Shown here: positions 1-12,193 of the stretch, in pieces | Layout of the letters: each line of letters begins with the position of its first letter | Position numbering within the stretch: the first letter of the stretch is position 1 | NCBI GenBank assembly: GCA_037783545.1 | Contig: JBBELK010000064.1 | Span: 2,356,001 to 2,420,000 of the forward strand | Reading direction: 5' to 3' | DNA: 64,000 bases | Source of the DNA: Henricia sp. BOLD:AAB3569 | Taxonomy: Eukaryota > Echinodermata > Asteroidea > Spinulosida > Echinasteridae | Notes under the pieces: model-generated | The model's database searches: none | What the model was told of the DNA's origin: nothing | What the model saw: the letters and a program-made list of their open reading frames with translations, nothing else | Translations under genes and position numbers: made by a program

Positions 1-27
1 CATTGCTGACGAGCCTCTGCCTTTAAA
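1..27. repeat. Right end of a TTAA MITE (family of 5285-5425)
   Basis: CATTGCTGACGAGCCTCTGC then CTTTAA matches the right terminus of the element at 5285-5425; the rest lies outside the window. Confidence 0.65.
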
Positions 28-303
28 TTTGTTTCATGAGCTAAGTAGGCTCATGCAGCCAGTACCCATCATCGACTTCCATGGCATAGCGCGACTACCG
101 GTAAAAGCATTACTACTTCCCCTGGATAGGATGCCAGTCCATCGCAAGGGTGGATTGCAATATAACCGTCCCAAGTCTAAGACACATTTAATGTCATAAC
201 TGAATTTAGTAGGTGTCTTAAGTTTGTGTCTCAAGATAGAAGTTATGACACATACAATTTTATTGCAACTTAATCTACATGTCAGAGTTAAGACATCTTA
301 ACT

Positions 304-630
304 TTCTTTAGTGGGTATACAGCCGTGCTCGTACTAGAAGGTTTATGGGTTCGAGCCTCACTTGTGCCAACGTGTTTGTGTCCGTGGGCAAGACACTTAA
401 TCTCAATTGCCTCGTCAACCCAAGCGATATATGGGGAGCTGTTAGGGGAAATGCTACAGTCTAACTGCTGATAGGGTTGTGCGCCTTGGCCAGGTTGCCA
501 CCTTAGTTGAAGCGAAATGGTTCTGGTGATTTCCTGATGGCAGCGGTAATAATGGCAACAGCGCCAGGAGCACCCCCGTGGGGCGGACATGTACGCTATA
601 TAATCCACCATTATTATTTTTATTTATAGT
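304..630 (+). repeat. tRNA-derived SINE (family A)
   Basis: Same body as the SINEs in the 5-kb foldback (GGTTCGAGCC box B, TCGTCAACCCAAGCGATAT, AGTTGAAGCGAAATGGTTCT) and an ATT-rich tail. Independent copy. Confidence 0.8.
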
Positions 631-645
631 CCGTGTACATGTAAG

Positions 646-722
646 TTGATTCGAACCCGCAACCCCAAGTTTTCACTCGTGATTGCGAGTTGATGGCCCT
701 AACCATCGGCCACGGTACCCCA
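646..722 (-). repeat. tRNA-derived SINE (family B) head fragment
   Basis: Minus-strand tRNA-like head with GGTACCGTGGCCGATGGTTA box A region and GGTTCGAATC box B, matching family B heads at 44.8, 46.95 and 58.9 kb. Body missing. Confidence 0.7.
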
Positions 723-816
723 TCTACTAAAAAAACCAACCACGGTATAACCATCTACATGTACTCTAACTTGCTAGCTTTGATGCTACCATGAAAGCTG
801 TGAGTCAAAAAACGTC

Positions 817-1588
817 TAAGGCCTTTTCCCACTACCCACCTCCGACCCGGGTAACTTTTCTACCCGGGTAGTGGTAAATAACCCGGGTTACATTTAACCC
901 GGAGTTTTTTTTCACACGACAAGCGTTAACCCAGGGAGGAGCACTTACCCGTGTCGTCTCTTACACAGGTACAACAGCGACCCTTTTCCCACGGCATTTC
1001 TGCATGCGCAAGTACCCGGGTACACCAATCAGCACAAATACCCAGAAACCATTGCGTGTGGAAAATCGATCGATCGATCAGGCTGCGCGCGCACACACAA
1101 ACATAACGGACGACACAGAAACATCACTGGCAATTTTGCTGTTAATATTTCGCATGTTTAATAATATTTATCTATGTGTGCTTTCACTGGCCTCACGGGT
1201 ATTTTGTTGTACTCCACCTTCAGAAGAGTACCAGTTTGACAGTGCCATTCAAGCGCGGGCGCACTTGCAACATTTGACTCAATCACAAGAATTTAACTCG
1301 CTAAATAGCCTACCCGGGTAGGCTATTGTCGTCGTTTCCCACGACAAACGTTAACCCGGAGAATCGTCTCAAGGTCGCCGTTAACCCCGAGATTGGTGGG
1401 TTAACCCACCTCCCGAGCAGGGCTAGAAATTACCCGGGTTAAGTGGCATTTTTGGCCAGATAACCCGGGTAATTCGTAACCCCGAGATTTGCCGTGGGAA
1501 ACGAACCCTTAACCCGGGTAATCTCGGGGTTAAATTTTTCTGTTACCCGGGTTATCTCGGGGTTAAAGTGCCGTGGGAAAAGGCCTCT
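817..1588. mobile_element. Foldback/MITE rich in CCCGGGTTA motifs
   Basis: Ends AGGCCTTTTCCCAC and GTGGGAAAAGGCCT. The interior repeats TAACCCGGGTTA-type blocks many times in both directions (820-960 and 1310-1570), with a more ordinary core in between that includes CGATCGATCGATCGATCAGG. No gene. Confidence 0.7.
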
Positions 1589-2130
1589 AGTTACAAAGTT
1601 GACTTTTTACAGGCTACATGTACATGTACATATATGTATTACACTACACTGTTGCAAAACTTTCAGTAACTGTACATGTACTACCCACATGCACAGTAGA
1701 ATGAGTCATCATGGTACTGTGTTTACTAAACTATGAAATCACGTGCACCTAATTCTGGATATTGTAAAATTACAATTTCAAGAGATTATCAAAATGTTTA
1801 ATGAGCAAAAAAGTATGGATTTAAGGAAGTGAATACAAATTTTACATGTACTGTACTGACACAGTACTTGTAGTCATTTTGATAATAGTCCACTTTCAAA
1901 ATCCAATGTGCAATTAAAAACACACCACATACATACATGTGGGCAGATTATAAACAAAAAAACAACTAGATGTGCAATAAGAATACTCAGACTTTAGAGA
2001 GAAAATAATTTTACCTTTTCGCTAATAAAGATTATTTCATTCACTTTCAAAGACATGGCTGCTATTTTACTACAAAGCAAAACAGTGAAGAAGATTGAAA
2101 TTTGAAGTTTGTACCGGCCCCACACTGATG
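1589..2130. other. Intergenic, nothing recognised
   Basis: AT-rich with several TACATGTA runs; no coding exon, RNA gene or element ends recognised. Confidence 0.4.
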
Positions 2131-2912
2131 TTAAAGGTACACACCGGCCTACTGTTTACATGATTTAGTGATGTAGCAGCATTGACAATACTTTTTTAAT
2201 GGTCGTTGTAAAGAAAAGACCATCAAAATATCCCGTAATTTACTAAAGAAGTGCAAAATTAACCAAAACGGTCAAAAGACGTGTTATACATGTACATGTA
2301 TGTACATGTATGCTTTATCAGCCGTTGCAACTACGCGCAAGCCTCACGACTTTGTCACAAACGATTAGCTCTTTTCCTACACATGATATCTCCAATTTTC
2401 TGCTTACGATTTCACTGATCAAGACAGCCCGGACAAACGAATAGGAATTTCCGTTTTCTTTGGAGGAGTTGGCATCATGTTTTTTCTTTACGAATGTACA
2501 CGTGTACACCGGAGCACACCAACCCGGCCGTGTGTGCACTCAGGCTATTTGCCGTGCTGCGCGGGGCAAATAGCCTGCCGTATAGCACGCGCTCACTCTC
2601 CCGTTCTCGAAACAAACATTTATGTTCAAATTTTCATACTTGTGTTTAACTTTGTTTCATACCTGTATAAATAGTCTCTCTTTTGTCAATTACTTATAGT
2701 TATAAATATTGGGGGGAAATCAGAGTTGAATTTGGTGCAGTTCTGCAGTAAGAATTGCTAAAAATTCTGCAGTAAATTGCTAAAAAACGGCAAAATTTTG
2801 TGGTTTCTTTTCAGGACATGTTCAGTTTATTTCAGAAGGGCATGAAAAATCTTGTATGGGTCAATTTCGAGCCCAAAATAGCCGAATTAACAAAGCCAGT
2901 GTGTACCTTTAA
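2131..2912. mobile_element. TTAA MITE (AGG.ACACACCGGC ends)
   Basis: Bounded by TTAA at both ends, with inverted AGGTACACACCGGC / GCCAGTGTGTACCT; interior related to 34189-34962. Confidence 0.7.
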
Positions 2913-3820
2913 ACTACATGTACAAGCCGTGGTGTAATGCTATACATTTTATGTACCGTACATGTAAGTGTACATTTTATGTACCGTACCGTACCGTAAG
3001 TCATGACAGTGTATGTATGCACAAATCGAATCGTGCAGTTCTGACATCATTTGTAAAAACATGAAACTCTTGAAGTTGAAATACATGTAGGCCTACAGTA
3101 CAGTATGAACATCAATTGGCGCTGCACGTTATGAAACTTGTGAAGTATAAATAACTGTGTGTAATTGGCACACAGCACATATAACTGAAAGTACACAAAC
3201 GTGTGTACACACAACCCATGTAACTGATCATGGAGCTATAGCTCCATGAACTGATCAAACAAGCTTGACTTTAGAACTTTGAAATATGAGAAGTAACAAA
3301 GATCCAGAAAAGATATATGATACAAACATCATGATAATGCAGTTACACAATGAAAAAGAGTCATTGGAAAAAATATGGGAAACATTTTTTTTATAATCTG
3401 TCTTTCCTGACATCAGGGACCAAAACTGTGACATTTAAAACCATTTTTTTTCTAATGAATTTTTTGCAATTTAAATAAAAGTTTGTTAAAACAGTTGGCA
3501 CAAGTATATAAACACCTCAACAAAAGTGTTAAAGTTCCCCCTAAATAATTGCTTAATATAATCTCCCAAAGTAAATTCCAGAATTACACGGAACTATTCC
3601 AGTCAGCGACAGGCAAGGGTCTTCTGTGGTAGTGATAATCATCCCAAATTGGAAACATTATCGATGATGGTACTTGAAAATATTGACGTTGACTTTATGA
3701 AAACAGACGATGAACGTGTTCGAACAAAACAGACGACAGCGTTGCGAGCGCACTCTCTACGCGCACTTAGAACAACAAGCTTTATGAAATTGGCCCCAGG
3801 CCTATCAGGTTCGAGTCAAA
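2913..3820. other. Intergenic, TACATGTA-rich, nothing coding recognised
   Basis: Contains GTACCGTACCGTACCG-type micro-repeats near 2990 and a GGAGCTATAGCTCC palindrome at 3231-3246; a TGAAATTGGCCCC repeat end lies at 3784-3796. Confidence 0.4.
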
Positions 3821-4314
3821 CACCCCGTTTACACTCGATTCGCCTTTGCCGAATCGAACTCCGCAATTTCCAAAAAGGGGAGTTGAAGCCGGGTAGGCAC
3901 TAAGTGTAAACGCAAAAGGTGAATTGAAAAAGGCCGATCAGACCCGGGTCTGATTCGCCTTTTTCAAGTCACCTTTGGGGTAGGGTTGAACCCCGCAATT
4001 GCGGGGTTGAACCCTGCAATCGTCAAGGTCGCTTGTAGTGTAAACGCTACCCGAATACAGATTCGGCAATTTGAGTGTCCTTGAGGCGGTGCCCGCAGTG
4101 TAGTAGATTTAATTGACCAATCTGGCACGAGTGCAGCAACACCTAACAGCTCACGCATGCGCTGCAGTTACATTTAGTGGTGACTTTTGCGGTTTCTGAA
4201 GCGAGTTGAAGCGATTTGGGGTGTAGTGTAAACGCGGCAAATGTTCAGTTTTGTGGTCTCAATAAAAATGCTGGATCTGTATCCACCTTTGCCGATTCGA
4301 GTGTAAACGCGGTG
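3821..4314. mobile_element. MITE with CACCCCGTTTACACTCGA ends
   Basis: Left CACCCCGTTTACACTCGA, right TCGAGTGTAAACGCGGTG; internal copies of the GTGTAAACGC motif at 3901, 4030 and 4207. No gene. Confidence 0.65.
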
Positions 4315-4721
4315 AAAGATTGTGACGTATGTTATTTAGATTTTCCAAAGGGGCGTTCGTCCAATTTTGCCAAGAATAGATTTATTTATTCTGGATTTCT
4401 GCACAACAAAACATTCACACAATGTACAAAATGTACAGCAATCACAATGACACAATGTACATATTTACATGTATGTACAATACTAATGCAAGTACTGTAG
4501 CTTACATGCACAACAAAATGTTCTTTCGACAACAGTCAAAAGAAGGGAAATTTTGTGTTTTATTGTGATACATGTACTTGATTGTACAGGACGATCATGG
4601 GGAAGTCCCAGCGTGGTATCGGTAGGTTTTCATTCAAACGTACATGTTTGTATGTTTACTTATGGAGGAAAGAAAACAACTCTTTTCTCCATGGTTTACT
4701 CAAACAGTGTACAGGTTCTCC

Positions 4722-4850
4722 TGCAGCCGATTTCACGAAACATTGCGCAACTTGCACCATGGCGTAAGGCTTACGCCATAACTTTATGGCGTAGCTGCAC
4801 AATAAACCCAAGATCAATTTCACGAAACACTCCTGTAGCTGTGCAACGTT
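4722..4850. repeat. Partial GCAGCCGATTTCACGAAA MITE
   Basis: Left terminus CTGCAGCCGATTTCACGAAA with a degraded right side; relative of 5577-5743. Contains an internal GGCGTAAG/CTTACGCC palindrome. Confidence 0.6.
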
Positions 4851-5284
4851 CATTTATTCACTTTAGCACTTGTAACTTCTAGGACTGGACGAGAATAATT
4901 TCTAGTTTTATCAACGACTATTTTATGTTTGTGCTTGAAAAAATAGTCATACATAAAACATACATGTACGTCATTGTTTTTCACAAATTTTGCACTGTCA
5001 TGGCTGCCATCACTCATGTCGCACTCACTCATCATGTGTCGCAACCAAACAAAACCGGTCAAAACCAGTTACAGTTTGGATGTGATGTACATGTATAATT
5101 TGCTTAATGTGCTTATACATGTACTTTCCCCAAAAAGAACTATTTGAATACCAAATGTTCTTAAGTATTTTTCTGAAGTAAAAACTTAGCCACTTACATG
5201 TACGAATTGAATACCGATTTTGGCTGAGAATTTTGCTTGAGCCAAATACTACCGGTATTAAAGTAAAATTCATATATATTCGGT

Positions 5285-5425
5285 TTAAAGGCACAGGCTC
5301 ATCAGCAATGCACCCGCGCCAAATTCGTGCCACAAAATATGCAGCTCCATAGCAAAGACATAGAGCTGCATATTTTGTGGCACGAATTTGGCGCGTGTGC
5401 ATTGCTGATGAGCCTGTCCCTTTAA
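5285..5425. mobile_element. 141-bp palindromic TTAA MITE
   Basis: Arms AGGCACAGGCTCATCAGCAA... pair almost perfectly across the whole element; TTAA on both sides. A truncated relative is at 1-27. Confidence 0.85.
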
Positions 5426-5576
5426 TAAAGTATTGAATTGAATACATGTACAATGTACCACCCCTGGTCCCTCTGCTTGAAACTCAAATTGTAAACAAAG
5501 TCAAACCGTGATCTCAAATCAAGTCATTCAACATCCAATTTTGTCAAGACAAGTCAAGCATGTTGGTCAAGTGGGT

Positions 5577-5743
5577 CTGCAGCCGATTTCACGAAAGAGT
5601 GCGCAGCTTGCGCAACTTTTGCAAAATGGCGCAAGCCCCATAGCTTGCGTGTAATTTTCACAGGAATGTTGCGCAGCCTACGCAATAAAATGTTGCGCAA
5701 GCGGAGTTACGCAGTGCGTAAGGATTCGTGAAATCGGCTGCAG
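5577..5743. mobile_element. 167-bp MITE with CTGCAGCCGATTTCACGAA ends
   Basis: Perfect 19-bp terminal inverted repeats; the interior is rich in TTGCGCA palindromes. Confidence 0.85.
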
Positions 5744-6198
5744 GTCAAGTACATGTACATGTAGTCACAGCAGCAACATTTATTTTAGGCAATTTTAGCT
5801 TACTTGCAGCTATACAAATGGCCAAAATCAGACAATGCTTTGCAATTATAAAGTCACATCTGGGTCACATTACTCAAGTCCAAGTCATGTGCAACAGTAA
5901 TTCGTCATTTGAGGTTGGAGACGCAAGTCAAATACATGAAAGAAACAAGTCACTCATTTCTGTAACCGAATCAAAATCCAGTGCAAACAGTTTATCAGTA
6001 GAAACGGTTAATCTTGCAAAAAAATTGCATACATGTATTATGTACACATACATGTTGGCTGTGCTTTACTAACATGACTAAGTAGATGTGTACACATGAT
6101 TGGTACCGTATCTCGAAGAATCAGAAATGTTCACAGATTTACACATAACTTACACGTATATAAACATGATGTCGGCAGAAAACTTGAAACCTCAAATG

Positions 6199-6612
6199 GT
6201 TTTGTCTGAAGTGCTATGAGAAATTAGCAAAACAACTATTTTTCGTCTCGCGAGACGTAAATTCAATTCCCCCATAAATAAAACCATTTCACCCTGAACC
6301 ACTTCGCCCAAGTGCCATTTCGCACCCAAACCACTTCGTTCAAACACTACTTTGCCCAAAATCCACTTCACCCCAAAACAACTTCATGCACAGGCCGTGG
6401 TTCAGGGCAAAATGGGTCAGGGCGAAGTGGTTTTAGGGTGAAGTGGTTTTTGGGCGAAATGTCTGTAAACCCTTTTTTGACTGTTTTCTCAAAAGTTAGA
6501 CAAAGTACGGAGCTGGTTTTTGCTCAGGTTGGTTTTTATCATGAATATCTTCAATCACACAGGGTGATAAAACTATTTGTTTACCAATCATGTACCGGTA
6601 TACTATCTTTAA
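6199..6612 (+). repeat. Dispersed repeat with degenerate CACTTCGCCC ladder
   Basis: Shared with 42644-43066 (reverse) and 59648-59895 (partial). Central part is a run of ~14-15 bp units of the type CCACTTCGCCCAAG, flipping to the complementary GGGCGAAGTGG after a GCACAGGCCGTGGTTCAGGG core. Confidence 0.75.
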
Positions 6613-6679
6613 CCACTGTCTCAAGTAAAAGTATTAAAATGCAACCAGCTCAATTTTGTTCCCTTTACAGAAATGTTTC

Positions 6680-6847
6680 TACAGTGAAACCTGCTAATAA
6701 GGCCACCTGCATATAGTGGCCACCCACCTTTGGTCCCAAATGCCATGTGTCTAATGCTTAAGAAACCTCTACAAAGAGGCCACCTCTTTATAGTGGCCAG
6801 TTTTTTTACAGTCCTGAGGGTGGCCACTATAGACAAGTTTCACTGTA
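6680..6847. mobile_element. 168-bp MITE with TACAGTGAAACYTG ends
   Basis: Left TACAGTGAAACCTG, right CAAGTTTCACTGTA; internal TATAGTGGCCAC pairs. TA-dinucleotide ends suggest a Tc1/mariner-type target. Confidence 0.75.
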
Positions 6848-7004
6848 CATGTACAATATCAGCATCTTAGTATAATCTGCCTAGAAACAAATCCAACATA
6901 GGCATGGCTCAACAAACATTTACTACACTAAACATTTTTCTCAATCCCTCAAAATTATCCATTGCGCATTACATTTCCACTTTTCATTCTGAGAGTTAGG
7001 CTTG

Positions 7005-7235
7005 ATTCACATTGACCCTTTTTGCGCAAAATGTGATGCCCATCGCTTTGATCAAAAGTGGTGTGGAGGGACTTCGGAGTGAAACGACACACTGAAAATC
7101 ACAGAACCAACTTGGGTAGAAATTGTTTTTGTGATTCTGTGATTTTCAGTGCATCTAAATCCCCTTCACACCGCTTTTTCTCAAAGCAACGCACGTCAAC
7201 CTTTTTTTTACACGTGAAAAGACCCAGCCTCACAC
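7005..7235. mobile_element. Imperfect foldback related to 55258-55592
   Basis: Inverted CACTGAAAATCACAGAA / TTCTGTGATTTTCAGTG centre and AAAAGCGG..GGGGATTT flanks; shares the core with 55258-55592. Confidence 0.55.
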
Positions 7236-7265
7236 ACCACACAAAGAAGTGGCAGTGTCATATCA

Positions 7266-7507
7266 TCTGTAATAGACCTGTTCGGGGGTTTTTCGCAAAC
7301 AATGGAATTAGCATACTCATTTATTTTTGGTACAGCGGACCTTTGACATACTATGGACCGGTTCCTAATCTTATCGCTTATTGCGGAATGCCATCTACTC
7401 GGGAACCAAACTATACATGTCAAAGGTCCGCTGTACCAGAATATGCATGAGTATGCTAATTCCATAGTGTGCGAAAAAGTGAGAAAAACCCCAAACAGGT
7501 CTATTAT
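7266..7507. mobile_element. Foldback MITE with AATAGACCTGTT ends
   Basis: Inverted arms AATAGACCTGTTCGGGG... and ...CCCCAAACAGGTCTATT; arms also share GGTACAGCGGACCTTTGACA. Confidence 0.75.
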
Positions 7508-8199
7508 GCAATACATGTACAAGGAAAATTTTGAAATATTGAGAATGTAGTTAAAAGTTTACTTGCTGAAAAACAACTCTCATTTTGGTCCAGATTCACC
7601 ATTTAAGCTCACAGGCTGGTACATGTAGGTAATGGCACAACACGATGGGAGTAAACAAAACAAAAAATGAGGTGAGTGTTGTCTCGCAGCAGTACATCAT
7701 AGACCATGGAGGAAAAAACAGACTCATCATACAGTAAACGTTACCATTTTATAGTGCTTGAGTGTGTACATATTCCATAAAATGGCGTACTTCCCAAAGG
7801 ACGACGATAATAAAGCACTTGGGACAGCAGTTACTTTGACCTTTGAAATGGAAACTACAGTGGATCTTGATTTGTTCAAAGTATTTGCACAAATATGAAA
7901 TTGATAAAACTGTGTTTGTGCATGTTCAGTTCAACTGCCAAATATACACTGGCATACATGTACGTGTATCTGTACAAGGTACATATTCACCATGTACCGT
8001 ACAAATATACACTATCAGTATGTTTCCACAGAACAATCCACTAACATGACTAAACCCGGAATTTTCTAACCCGGAATAAAATACCGGGTTAACGCTGACA
8101 CAGCACGTTTCCACACAGGGTGGAATATCCCCAACATGGAATCAGAAAACAATCCCATCCATCTTTTACACATTGAACTTTAAGTGGATGGGGAGAAGT

Positions 8200-8280
8200 G
8201 ATGCAGTTTTGGAAAGCACTGCTTGGCCTGTTGACCAGCGTGAAATTCAAGTTAATTTGGACGGTCCCTGAAAGGGATCA
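8200..8280. repeat. Fragment of the ATATCAGGGGTC MITE family
   Basis: TTGACCAGCGTGAAATTCAAGTTAATTTGGAC matches (in part) the right end of 55987-56452; quoted pieces TGAAATTCA and GTTAATTT are shared. Confidence 0.45.
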
Positions 8281-9404
8281 AAGGCAGCCGTGGAGGCATC
8301 GACATCAGCTGGAGGGGCACCTGCCACTCCCCCTCCTCCTCCAAATTTTCTTGGTACAAGAACATTCCATATTTTATTAAGGAAATAAAAGTGGGTTTGG
8401 CCAGTTTTAAACATGTTTAAAACCGGCTAGGGGCTCTGGATGAGAAATAATGGCCCGAGCCGCAGGGTCGGACGAGTGATAGTGGCTCGAGCCGTAGTGC
8501 ATTAACTCGAATACTAAATTACCAGTAGACGGGATGATCCTGTCAATTGACTAAACAACAAGAAACATCTCCCAATCGAAATCGGCGAATGCCTGTTTTT
8601 TTCCTAAAATCTGTGTGATATCGTCCTAGTGGATTCCTTGTCATCTATCGTGTCTCCCATAGTCAATCATGAAGAAGGAACCATACATGCAAATGACATT
8701 TTTGTGCAAAATTGTGATCATGAGGTTAACCCACCAAAAGAAGAAGTCTTGATGTAACAAACACGCCCAAAAATCACTCGAGCGTAGGAAGCATTAGACA
8801 GGTTCCTGTACCTCATATTCTACACACGACGAAGGAATAGTCGGAATCTTTAGGTCTGGGAACCAGACAAGGGCAGCATGGCCTACTGCGCCACCACACG
8901 TCCATGGTGGGTTATCCGATTTCTGATCTGTGACCGGACATTGGCATAATCCAAAAATCGGTCGGCAACGTAAACTGCACATTTTAAAAATAGGATGACT
9001 GGCCGAGGGACCAACGGCGTTTTAGTCTTGTGTTTTAATGCACAATGTAGGTATGTGGCAAAATTTATACTACTTTAACGAAATCAATGTTAACTATTGA
9101 ACAGAACACAAAAATAACCAAACAATACCAAGAAGAGCATGTTTCGTCCAGTACGGAAAAGAAAGGTGAACATTTCGGCACGGAATCTCCACACACAGTT
9201 AATGGGATTTTCCAACTTGTGACCGGGCCAAGCACCGCCGCATTGCATTTAATGTTCCGCCAGAGAGACCATTGTGCCAACAAACTAGGCATGAAAGAAA
9301 ACCGCGAATGTTTTCTGTCACTTTTCCTTGACTTCTGTATTTTAATTTTTGCAAAAGTCAGTGCGCTCAATTAACGACGGTGTTTAACAGTCAATTTGTT
9401 TTTT
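8281..9404. other. Intergenic; one open C-terminus-like frame at 8611-8756
   Basis: After an AG at 8639, the plus strand is open to TAA at about 8754, encoding a hydrophilic acidic peptide (VNHEEGTIHANDIFVQNCDH...). It could be a last exon, but nothing upstream supports it. The rest shows no recognisable feature. Confidence 0.2.
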
Positions 9405-10235
9405 TGATTCGGGGTTTCGATCAGGCCTGATTTCATACGGGCCAGTTTTCTTGGGGTCTCCTTGTTTCTCACGTGACTTAGTCCTGGGATGGGTGAACAG
9501 AATCTTGGAGGATGCCATTTCTCGCGGGGTATAATCTTTCTCGCGTGACTCTGCACCGATGTGGGTACGTCCTGGGACCTTGGAGGATGTTTTTGAAAAA
9601 GGAAACTCTTCGACGAAATTTCACTCGCTCCAATTTCTCGCGGGACCGCATTTTTCTCGCGTGATTATTCGGGAGCTTAAAATGGAAACATGGAAGCAGC
9701 TTCTTTCACTTGAGTCAGTTCTTGCATGATTTTGCGTTAGCGGCCTCCACTTTCCCAAACACTCCCTTCTCGTCCACTCTCGGCTCATTTCCTTTGGCGC
9801 TCGAATGGGTATCTCGCAGCCTAAAAGGCATTTTAACAAGGAACAATCGGTGCCGATTACATACGGGCAAGTTCTCGCGGGGTCTCGATTTTTCTCGCGT
9901 GACTTTGCCCCGAGATAGGTACTTTGGATATTGAAGGATGTTTTTGAAAAAGGAAGGTCCCCAACGAATTTCACTCGCTCCAATTTATGGCGGGACCGCA
10001 ATTTTCTCGGGGTCTTGATCGGGCACGGTTTTATTTGGGCGAGTTCTCTCGGGGTCTCCTTGTTTCTCGCGTGACTTGGTCCCGGGATGGGTGAACAGAA
10101 TCATTGAGGATGTCTTTCAAAAATAGAAACATGGCGTCCAGTTGTATTCGTGCCATTTCTTGCGGGGTTTAATATTTCTCGCCTGACTCTGCACCGAGGT
10201 GGGGACCTGGGATCTCGGAGGATGTTTTGTAGGCT
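9405..10235. repeat. Diverged tandem array of TTCTCGCG-type units
   Basis: At least four copies of a block containing TCTCGCGGG(G)T..., TTTTCTCGCGTGACTT, a CCGAG/GATGGGT segment and GGAGGATGTTTTTGAAAAA, at about 9460, 9530, 9890 and 10060. GC- and CpG-richer than its surroundings. Two larger units (9541-9690 and 9895-10010) share CAACGAATTTCACTCGCTCC-like text. Confidence 0.7.
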
Positions 10236-10294
10236 ATCAAAGAAAGTGGTGGGAGGTTGATTCTTGAATTTATTATGGTTTTCATGAGTAAAAA

Positions 10295-10612
10295 AGTTAC
10301 CGGTGTGAAGTTGGTTACTTATTCGAAGTTCGACGTTCAATATTCAATAAGGAGCTGTTACTTTAATTCAACATTCAATAAGGAGCTGTTACTTATTTGA
10401 CATACATGTACCATGGAGATAGGAAAAAAAATAATAATGCACAGACAATTTTATTTCAGAGGGTCAAATGCCCCACCCTGGGGCATGAAAAACGTGACCA
10501 TAAGTAACAGCTCCTCATTGAATGTCGAATAAGTAACAGCTCCTTATTAAACATGTTGAATATTGAACGTCGAACGTCGAATAAGTAACCAACTTCACAC
10601 CGGTAAAAAAGT
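10295..10612. mobile_element. Foldback with TTACCGGTGTGAAGTTGGTT ends
   Basis: Arms of ~110 bp contain AATAAGGAGCTGTTACTT repeated twice each; the loop (10438-10500) holds a fragment of the CCCCACCCTGGGGCATGAAA repeat also seen at 15030. Confidence 0.8.
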
Positions 10613-12090
10613 TGCCAAGTTGGTGTCTGCCTCATACTTATAGGGCCTACTAGGTTTGCACACACAATTTTGTCATCCAATCCCATAATGCATCAAGAAC
10701 TTCGATAAGCATAAGATTAAGATTTATTGTCAAAATCTTCTTAGCCTACCGGTAGGCTATATAGTATCCTGCAAGCACCTAAATTCGCGCGCACGTCATT
10801 TCGCGCGCTGCTGCTTTCCTCGGCATATCTTCTCAACAAAATCACGCACTGACGTCAAATTTTTCTTGAAAGTTGTTTGTCTTTCAATTTGCATTCAAAT
10901 GAGAAAAATTAAGGGCTTCTCAGTAAGTAATTGAATAACTGTTAATTCAGGTGACAAAATTCTACCGTATAGTTATAGACTAGGTACAAAATACTACAAT
11001 CAAAACGGTTCTGAGATTGAGAAATCTTTAAAATTCACGAAAACTTTTACCACCGATCGTCTGCTCAGTCTCCAGGCACTAAAAAATAATATTGATTAGG
11101 TTTTACTTTCCAAAAGAGGGCGCTTTGAAAGGTACGGGGCTTAAGGAAAGACACGTGTGTTATAGCTTTTCAATTCGAAATTATACTCCTTAAGAAATTT
11201 GAGTCAATCATAATAATTTACTTATAATTTACAATTTCGTGTTTTTTTCTCATTCCACAAGGGAGACAGACCGAGAGAATACAAATAATAAAACATGATA
11301 AAAAAAACAAAAAAACAGAAGGCTTCACATTAAAATGAAATCAACGGCAATATAGCCCATTCCGCCCTCCATTAGTCAACTTCACTGCTGGTTTTGGTAA
11401 TAGATGTCCCAGAAAAAGCGTGCAGTTTCAGACTTAATCATCTCCAAAACTCAAATAATCTTTCAATTATGTCCTTAAGTAATGTACTGGATCATAGTTA
11501 TTAGAAAGCACTTCTTCTAGAAGCATACTTTTCAGATACTGGGCACAACAGGGACACTGTAGTGTGACATGTGACTAGGGAGCGAATTAACGTCACGTAA
11601 CTTTGGCAAGTCTACTTTTGCATGTGTTTGCAAAAACAAAGCTAGCGTCGTACGGCGACGTTGCTCTTTCTTGAAATTTTACTCCCAGGTAGGATTGGAC
11701 ATAAGGAATCTGACAAAGGTTCTTTTTGGTTGCTTGATTGTGATCAAAACAGTAACAAGTCTTATGTGCGTGAAATATGGTAGATGGGTAGCCCGAGGAT
11801 ATGTGATGTGTATCCGTCATGTGTCCGTGTTCTGCTATTCTTGCTAAAACTAAGTAAAAACACAAGTCGACATACAATTTTTATTATTAACCCATTTTTA
11901 TGAAATTTATCTGCTAAATCCCTTTATGAAATCCATGATGAAATTAATTGGCCCCTGGCTGAGCATGAAAGCCCTGCTTTCTCCATGTGCTACGCCTACG
12001 GTAACTTACCATCATGACCATGCTTACCATGTCACTTGTCAGTTCATGGACATGGTTCTTCTTCATGCATGAGTTTACGGCCCAATCTAC
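10613..12090. other. Intergenic, nothing recognised
   Basis: AT-rich, no element ends, no coding similarity on either strand. Any second exon of the divergent candidate gene would be expected here or further left. Confidence 0.4.
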
Positions 12091-12094
12091 TTAC

Positions 12095-12193
12095 CGTGTA
12101 ATTTTCAATGAGCTTTGCATTAAGGACCCGAACTTTTCGAGTGAGCGAATTCTGATCCCGTGAACTTGGAAGGGCACTAGGTGAATACGCCAT
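12095..12193 (-). CDS. Candidate first coding exon of an unidentified divergent gene (33 codons)
   Basis: ATG at 12193-12191 in strong context (A at -3, G at +4), 33 open codons ending at a strong donor ACG|gtaagt, phase 0. The peptide (MAYSPSALPSSRDQNSLTRK, then VRVLNAKLIENYT) looks protein-like: polar start, then an amphipathic helix. I do not recognise it and could not find a second exon to the left. It sits 310 bp from the EFCAB10 ATG in divergent orientation. Confidence 0.4.

Noticed and set aside
9087..9374. 95-codon plus-strand frame at 9.1 kb (and its opposite-strand twin)
   Set aside because: Open on both strands, no recognisable domain, no splice or promoter support; probably chance.
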